Assembly: GCF_000972845.2 (NCBI RefSeq)
Contig: NC_040011.1
Coordinates: 28,252,379-28,316,378 of the forward strand
Reading direction: 5' to 3'
DNA length: 64,000 bases
DNA from: Larimichthys crocea
Lineage: Eukaryota; Chordata; Actinopteri; Sciaenidae
Below are positions 58,411 through 64,000 of the stretch, one piece after another (positions within the stretch are counted from its first letter, which is position 1; each line of letters starts with the position of its first letter). The position numbers and the translations under genes were made by a program. The notes under the pieces were generated by a model. The model was not told the DNA's origin, made no database searches, and worked only from the letters and a program-made list of their open reading frames with translations.

Positions 58411-60691
58411 TTAGCTAAGTGGTGGAGGAGGTGGAGGCGGTGGTGGTGGCGGCGGTGGTGGCTGTGATGCCAGGGAGGCCTCCACATCTGCTTTGCTGCG
58501 TTTGGCCGGCAGTGTGTGATCGTGAGCTTTGCGAATGTGTCGGTACAGGTCGCCTGATTGCGTGTAGCTCCGGTAGCAGTAACGACACTCATAAGGACGT
58601 TCACGCGTGTGCACGATAGCGTGACGCCTCAGTGTGTATGTACATGAAAAGGTCTTTCCACAGACTCCACACGTGGGAACATCCTCCACAAAGTTCCCCA
58701 TAGAGTCCTGGAAGTCCTGAAAGTAGGCAGGAGGGTCTGAATGATGCTGAACTGCGTTCGGAGGAATGAGGGAGGCGGTGAAGGAGGAAGTATCCTGGGA
58801 AGAAGGCGCAGCACCGGAGGAAGAAGAGGAGGGGGAGAGAGGGAAGGAGTAGTCATTTGAATGGGAGGTCATTTGTAAGAGGCCCTGTTGATGGGAGGAA
58901 AGAAACTGAGGGCTGTTCAGCTCCTCTTCTTGGATGTCATCTTCAAAATCATCATCTACTTCCATGACTGGTCCTCTCTCCCTGCCTTCCTCCTTCTCCT
59001 CCTCTAGCTCTTCATCAGATATAACAATAGCCTCCTCCTTGACTTTTACAGGCTCTCCATCACTGTTGTCTGTCCTTACTCTGCCCATAGGAGGCTGATC
59101 TCTTGCATTTCTATTGGTGTGTGAAGCTCCTGTGTCCCCTTCAGTCTGAGCAGAGTGTAAGGCCAGGCTTTGGTGTTGTAGTGACACAGCACTCTGGATT
59201 CGAATCTGGGGAAGTGCGCTCTGTGGGGCAGAGTGTGTTGGGTGTGAGGTTAGTGCTGAGGCTTGGATTAACATGACCATCTGTTGTCCTCCACCTGATG
59301 TACCTCTCTGGTCAGTCTCTGAGGGTTTCTGGGGTCCGTCCTGATGGGGGCTAACAGAGAGGCTGGCTTCTGATTGGGAAAAAGCAACCAGTGACCGAAC
59401 ACTAGCCTGGCTCACTGGAACCAGGGAGGAAGACGACGAGGACGGCTGCTGGTTACTGCTGTAGCTGGCAAACGACAGAATGAAACAGAGATACAAACAA
59501 CTTATTAGTAACAGCATTTAACATGTAAGAACAACCTAGTATGTTTAGAGCAGACTGCACTTAAAATGACTACATTGTTAAGACACCAATCTGCGACCCT
59601 TCTGACTATATTATTTTGTCTTGTGAATTTAGGTGACAAACTTGTATACCTTGAGTAATAATAACAAGTTATCTTAGTGATCGTTTCTATATTTTCTTAC
59701 TTCTTTTCACACATCCACAACAAATTCTTTGAGCACATGTACATGCTGAATTTCTGATGTCCTTTCACTTCTATTCTGCTCAAAGAAAGCTACCTAATAT
59801 TTGTTGTCTGTTTTTGGAGTCTTCCTATTGTTATTTTTTTTTACAATTCATAACATACCTGTATGTCTCAGTGGTGCTGCAAGGGCTGCAGAGTGCTGAG
59901 CCCTCTGTCTGACCTCCAGTCCTCAGCCTTGTGTAACCTCCCGAGTTAGAGGCAGATGGGCCCACAATGAGGCCCTGCCCCATCTCTCCAACTGGGGGCA
60001 GAGGAGCGGCGTCCATGCCTGGCTGCGTGGTATCAGCAAGGTCAGGACTCAGAGGAGTCTGAACTCGTGTCTCCAATGACCCCCCACCTGTCCTCCGCTC
60101 AGACTTCACAGATTCCACCTGACTCCTCTCTGCTGTTACGGATACTGATGAGAGTGGTACTGCCATGGCGACAGGATTCAAATGATCTCCTGCCATCGCC
60201 ACCACAGGCTCAGCTCCACCGTCACCCCCAGCCTCCCTCCCTGTCTGTACTGCCTTCCTTGCACCAGCGCTCTCTTCAGAGCGAGTGCTGTCTGCCTCAG
60301 CCAGAGGCCCTCGTCGCTGCAGTCGTCTCTTGCATACTCTCACCACCTCATTCATGTGCAGAAAGCTTGCAGCTGCCAAAATGTCTTCCACTGGTGGAGA
60401 CTCGTCCAGCTGCAGCACGCCTTCGTAGACAAAGTCCAGGAGCAAGCCAAATGCAGCAGCCGTGACGATGTCGCTGTCGAGTGTGACAGAGCTGCTGGGG
60501 CCATTTCCACCGTTAACCCCTGGAGAGTCTGAGTAGAACATGTGGAAGAAAGGCGAGCAGGAGGCCAAAACAGCCCTGTGAGCCAGGAAACGAGATGAGC
60601 CCACCAGGACGGTGCAGTCACAGAGGAAACCCCGCTGGCGCTGGGAGCGCAGAGCTGACAGCAGCTGCTGGGAATGCTGGGGGAACTCCAT
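58411..60691 (-). CDS. zbtb3: zinc finger and BTB domain-containing protein 3
   Basis: ZBTB3 is a nuclear BTB/C2H2 transcription factor. Two coding exons: 59859-60691 and 58411-59464 (1887 nt, 628 residues; human about 574). The BTB domain fills about residues 8-125 ([60 protein letters not shown]). The middle is long, Ser/Gln/Glu-rich and probably disordered, with an acidic stretch [13 protein letters not shown] and a sumoylation-like VKVKEEA. Two C2H2 fingers follow at about 543-563 and 571-592 ([40 protein letters not shown]). The C terminus is 14 prolines then LS; the proline codons are mixed, so the tract is not a fresh triplet expansion. The start ATG lies three bases inside the exon beginning at 60694. 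A non-coding first exon ends at 61735. Confidence 0.95.
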
Positions 60692-61025
60692 CACCTGAGC
60701 AACAGATAAAGATGAGAGAAAGCAGGGACATAAAGCTGCCGTCACTGAAATGAAACAGCTCTATAGTCAGCTTAGCTAATGACTTCTTTGGAAAATAATG
60801 GCTGCACAAATTCAACATTTAGTCATCTCTCTTGAGGAAATGGAAAAACGTGAATCAGCCCCTCCAAATGACAAAAATGCTGATTTTTCCCCATTCACAA
60901 CTAAAAGCATTAAACGGTTTTTAAATAGTTTTTGATCTTAGAACACACAATCCCACTAAAAACCATGTAAATGAAGCATATTTAAGAGCATATTAGGCTA
61001 TCACGGGCGTCCTACATTAGTAAAA

Positions 61026-61155
61026 TACCAACATCCATCCATTATCTGTAACCGCTCATCCTCATCAGGGTCACGGCTGGAGCCTATCCCAGCTGACAGG
61101 GCGTAGAGACGGGGTACACCCTGGACAAGTCGCCCGCTCATCACAGGGCACATAG
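61026..61155. mobile_element. fragment of a common fish interspersed repeat
   Basis: Contains ACATCCATCCATTATCTGTA, then GGCTGGAGCCTATCCCAGCT and GGGGTACACCCTGGACAAGT. I recognise these phrases from a widespread teleost repeat. It lies in zbtb3 intron 1. Confidence 0.6.
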
Positions 61156-61734
61156 AGACAAACAAATTATCAACATGTAACAACTTAAAGAAATATTTTA
61201 GGACAGAAGTTGTAAAATAAAACATTTAACGGCGACAAATTGTCATTTAAAAGCGTGACTCACGATTATTTCTCTCTTTAAAACACGGTTTACTGACAGA
61301 CGAGCGCCAGCCGTTAACGTCCCTAACGCTACGTTACCATGGTGACATACCCAAATTCTTCAGTCCCCTGGCAGCTCCGTCCGGGAGTTTAATCTTAATA
61401 TTTACCGCTATGCACTAAAAAAACACGGCTAAGCACGCAGGTGAGAAATAAACAGGGCAAAAACAACATGGCGAGTATTATCTGAGACCCCAACTGGGAC
61501 AAAATGACGATAAAGAAAATAAAGAAGAGAGAAAGAAAAGCAGGCAGCCCCAGCTAAAGTATGCTAACATTATTAGCCAAGTTAGCTGGACCTGTGTGTA
61601 GGATCTAAGCTCCGGTGACCGCGGTGTTTTTGTTCGGACACTCGGCATTAGTTTTAAATTAGCGTGAAATAGTCAGCACCAATTCCGAGTTAGGATAGCT
61701 CATATTTTTCGTGGATATCATAAACATATTTTAC

Positions 61735-61969
61735 CTGCAGCTGCTGTCCCTCTCGATGTTTTCTTCCAGGACAAAAATCCAGCTTGTTCCTCGGTGGTGC
61801 CGGGGTCCCGCAGCACGGCCCGCCGCCACAGCGCCACCCACAAGCGGATAACGAGAACACACAGGAAGAGGACACCTGTGCGTTTGTTGACAGTGTGTTG
61901 ACCACGAGTGTGCGTGTCTTTTGAAACGTTTCGCTGTATTTAGATACAGTTAAGATACAAATACAGTTG
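61735..61969. promoter_or_regulatory. bidirectional promoter of zbtb3 and trpt1
   Basis: The zbtb3 5' UTR exon (minus strand, donor CTGCAG then gtaaaa at 61735) and the trpt1 start codon (plus strand, 61970) are separated by about 235 bp of GC-rich DNA. Both transcription starts must lie within or near it. No TATA box is visible. Confidence 0.55.
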
Positions 61970-62216
61970 ATGGCACAATGCAACGACAGAGGAGGAAGAG
62001 CAGGCAGAGGTGGGAGAGGAAGGAGAGGAAGGAGAGGAAACCGTGGTGAAGAGGTGAGGAAGTATAGACCTGTAAAGAAAGATATTGCCCCATGTCTAGC
62101 TTGAGACTGATTTCTGACTCATGACATCCATGTATTGGCTATAACTGCATCTGTATGAATTGCTTTGTATGGTAAAATCAGGCTCCTATATTTAAACCAG
62201 AGCTATAATTAGATCT

Positions 62217-62284
<68 letters not shown>

Positions 62285-63960
62285 TACCAGGACAGAGATG
62301 TCTGCATCTCTAAATCCATGTCTTATGTTCTTCGCCATGGAGCCAACCACATGGGACTTCAAATGGGTTCAGGTGAGCACTCTGTGTAACATAAGTGTCT
62401 CTTTACTGACACTGGCACTGCCACATAACATTGACAGCAAATAAGGACCTTGATTTAAAGCACTTCGACAGATCCTTTCCTGTGATCATTTATGTTTTGG
62501 TGTAATTTCCTGCTCTCAGTCTGGTGAAACAGACATGCTATGCATGGGCAGTGGTGGAAAGTAACTAACTACCTTTACCTTGAGATACTGCTTCATTTAT
62601 AATATCTCATGTTTAGGGTTAGTCTCAAATGTTTTACTGCCTCTTCAAGGGTTTTCTTTCTGCATAATTCACAATTCCAACATCTGTATTCACAAAATGC
62701 TTGAAGACGGTAAATGTCTTGTAGGGCTGCACGATATGGTAAAAGACATACTACAATTGTGATATGTGAAGATAAAATTAGTGGGAATGATCATTTTGGT
62801 GTGACAGTTTTCATATTTACTGAAAAGTCTGGTGACTTTTTTAACGTTTAACTATACTGTGTGTATTTTTCTCTGCTCTGTGTATTTTTAGTTAGAAAAG
62901 TTTGTCTTAGCAGCTGTGACCCGTTACAAGGGTCAGCCAAGAGTTGGAATAGAATAAGTTACATCAAAAGGTTTCTCTGTCTGCAAAGTGTCTGTGAGGA
63001 ATTTTTGTTGATAATCTTTGTGGCTAAATAAGGCGCAGATAACCACACTTCCATCTGGTCACACCAGGTGCAGGACCAGATCCGTATGAATTTATTTCAC
63101 TCTTAGTCTTACTGATTAGGCATAAAGTAACTGTGTTTACTTGTTCATCTCCCACTGGAGTTTTCCTCCACACTTACTTCTGGAGAACAAAATTTGTAGG
63201 CCGGGGCATCTCTGCAGCATTACAGTACTTCATTATAACGCTGTTTTTAGTTTAGTTTATAGTTAGTTAATGATTTCCTGCTACTGTGCATCTGTGTTCT
63301 GGTCATTTTATCATTCATTGTAATTGTACAAAATGTCTCTGTTGATTGGTTCTGTACACATCACATCTATGGCACGTCTGTCCGTCCTGGGAGAGGGATC
63401 CCTCCTCTGTGGCTCTTCCTGAGGTTTCTTCCACCTTTTTTCCCTGTTAAAGGGTTTTTTGTGGGTCACTCGAACTGAGGGTCTAAGGACAGAGGGTGTC
63501 ACTCCCTGTACAGATTGTAAAGCCCTCCGAGGCAAATGTATTTTGTGACTTGGGGCTATACAAATAAAATTTGATTTGATTTTGATTTGATTTGTTTTGT
63601 CACACATTTTACATTTGCACTTAGATATCGGATATTGCACTTAGCACTTAGATATTGCGACTTCAAAAATATTTCAATTAATTGTGCAGCCCCAATATAT
63701 TCCAATGCAGCCTGTTAGGACAAAGAGGTAAGTAAATGGGATAAAATCCATTGTGGAAATGTGACCAGAACAACTTTCTTATCTTCATAGATGGCTACCT
63801 GTTTGTGGAAGATCTCCTGGCTCACCCGCAGTTCCGCTCATATTCCCTGGAAGACGTCGAAAGAGTCGTGGCCACAAATGACAAACAGCGTTTTAAGCTT
63901 CGCCCCCATCCAGAGGATGGCCGCCTGCAGATACGAGCCAGTCAGGGCCATTCAGTGCAG
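61970..63960 (+). CDS. trpt1: tRNA 2'-phosphotransferase 1, 5' three coding exons (gene continues past the window)
   Basis: TRPT1 (KptA/Tpt1 family) transfers the 2'-phosphate left at a ligated RNA junction to NAD+. Exons: 61970-62053, 62291-62372, 63791-63960, all GT-AG and in phase, giving 112 residues before the last donor. Exon 1 encodes an Arg/Gly-rich leader (MAQCNDRGGRAGRGGRGRRG); an overlapping ATG in another frame at 61978 stops early. Exon 2 encodes DRDVCISKSMSYVLRHGANH, the Tpt1 start with the conserved Leu-Arg-His-Gly. Exon 3 encodes DGYLFVEDLLAHPQF, RVVATNDKQRFKL and IRASQGHSVQ, matching the N-terminal winged-helix lobe. The NAD-binding C-terminal lobe is outside the window. Intron 1 ends in a long GT repeat. 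Confidence 0.93.
62218..62282. repeat. GT microsatellite at the trpt1 exon 2 acceptor
   Basis: About 31 uninterrupted GT units ending eight bases before the exon 2 boundary. The tract contains no adenine. Confidence 0.97.
62722..63694. mobile_element. possible hAT-like non-autonomous element in trpt1 intron 2
   Basis: Starts TAGGGCTGCACGATAT and ends ATTGTGCAGCCCCAA, giving inverted ends of about 13 bp. No clear 8-bp target duplication is seen. A LINE-type tail sits inside it. Confidence 0.4.
63340..63597 (+). mobile_element. 3' end of a common fish LINE/SINE family
   Basis: Contains the phrases TTTTTCCCTGTTAAAGGGTT and GGGGCTATACAAATAAAATT, then TGATTTGATTTTGATT as tail. I recognise the style from widespread teleost retroelement 3' ends. 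No reverse transcriptase is present. Confidence 0.6.
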
Positions 63961-64000
63961 GTAAAATCTCAGATGAGGTATACCTAAAAAGAGACACATG

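Noticed and set aside
60067..60532. Plus-strand ORFs opposite zbtb3 exon 2
   Set aside because: Shadows of the BTB exon on the coding strand, no similarity to known proteins.

Overview
The window looks like chromosomal DNA of a ray-finned (teleost) fish. Evidence: many-exon vertebrate genes with short GT-AG introns, protein identities close to human orthologues, and teleost-type repeats (L2-like LINE 3' ends, tRNA-derived SINEs, short TIR elements, long CA/GT, CT, TA and A tracts). No prokaryotic, organellar or viral gene set is present.

Layout from left to right. (1) 1-3.7 kb: two short minus-strand exons of an unrecognised product, then trmt112 (minus, last exon not found). (2) 3.7-7.4 kb: repeats and simple sequence. 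(3) 7.4-27.2 kb: atg2a (minus), reconstructed as 42 coding exons giving a 2019-residue ORF whose length is an exact multiple of three. (4) 28.9-37.0 kb: nxf1 (minus), 22 coding exons, 649 residues, with a recognisable constitutive transport element (CTE) in the intron that splits the end of the LRR domain. (5) 37-40.5 kb: promoter-like DNA with two possible extra first exons and a CTCF-type site. (6) 40.5-45.1 kb: an inositol-trisphosphate 3-kinase gene (minus, 7 coding exons, 619 residues). (7) 46.3-50.9 kb: bscl2 (seipin, minus). (8) 52.5-56.0 kb: rnaseh2c (plus), with an L2-like LINE in intron 1. (9) 58.4-61.8 kb: zbtb3 (minus). (10) 62.0 kb to the end: trpt1 (plus), cut by the window end, head to head with zbtb3.

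Human orthologues of trmt112, atg2a, nxf1, bscl2, rnaseh2c, zbtb3 and trpt1 all lie on 11q12-q13, so this is a rearranged but recognisable piece of that ancestral block. The kinase is the exception. The genes do not form one pathway: they cover tRNA/translation (trmt112, trpt1), lipid transfer and lipid droplets (atg2a, bscl2), mRNA export (nxf1), RNA:DNA hybrid removal (rnaseh2c), inositol phosphate signalling (itpk) and transcription control (zbtb3).

The most notable non-coding signals are the nxf1 intronic CTE with the truncated isoform it implies, a 53-bp-arm hairpin in atg2a intron 7, a perfect 17-bp hairpin in nxf1 intron 5, a possible 36-nt cassette exon in bscl2, and dinucleotide tracts lying directly on splice sites of bscl2 and trpt1. 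All exon limits were read by eye from splice consensus and reading-frame continuity; no alignment or transcript data were available.
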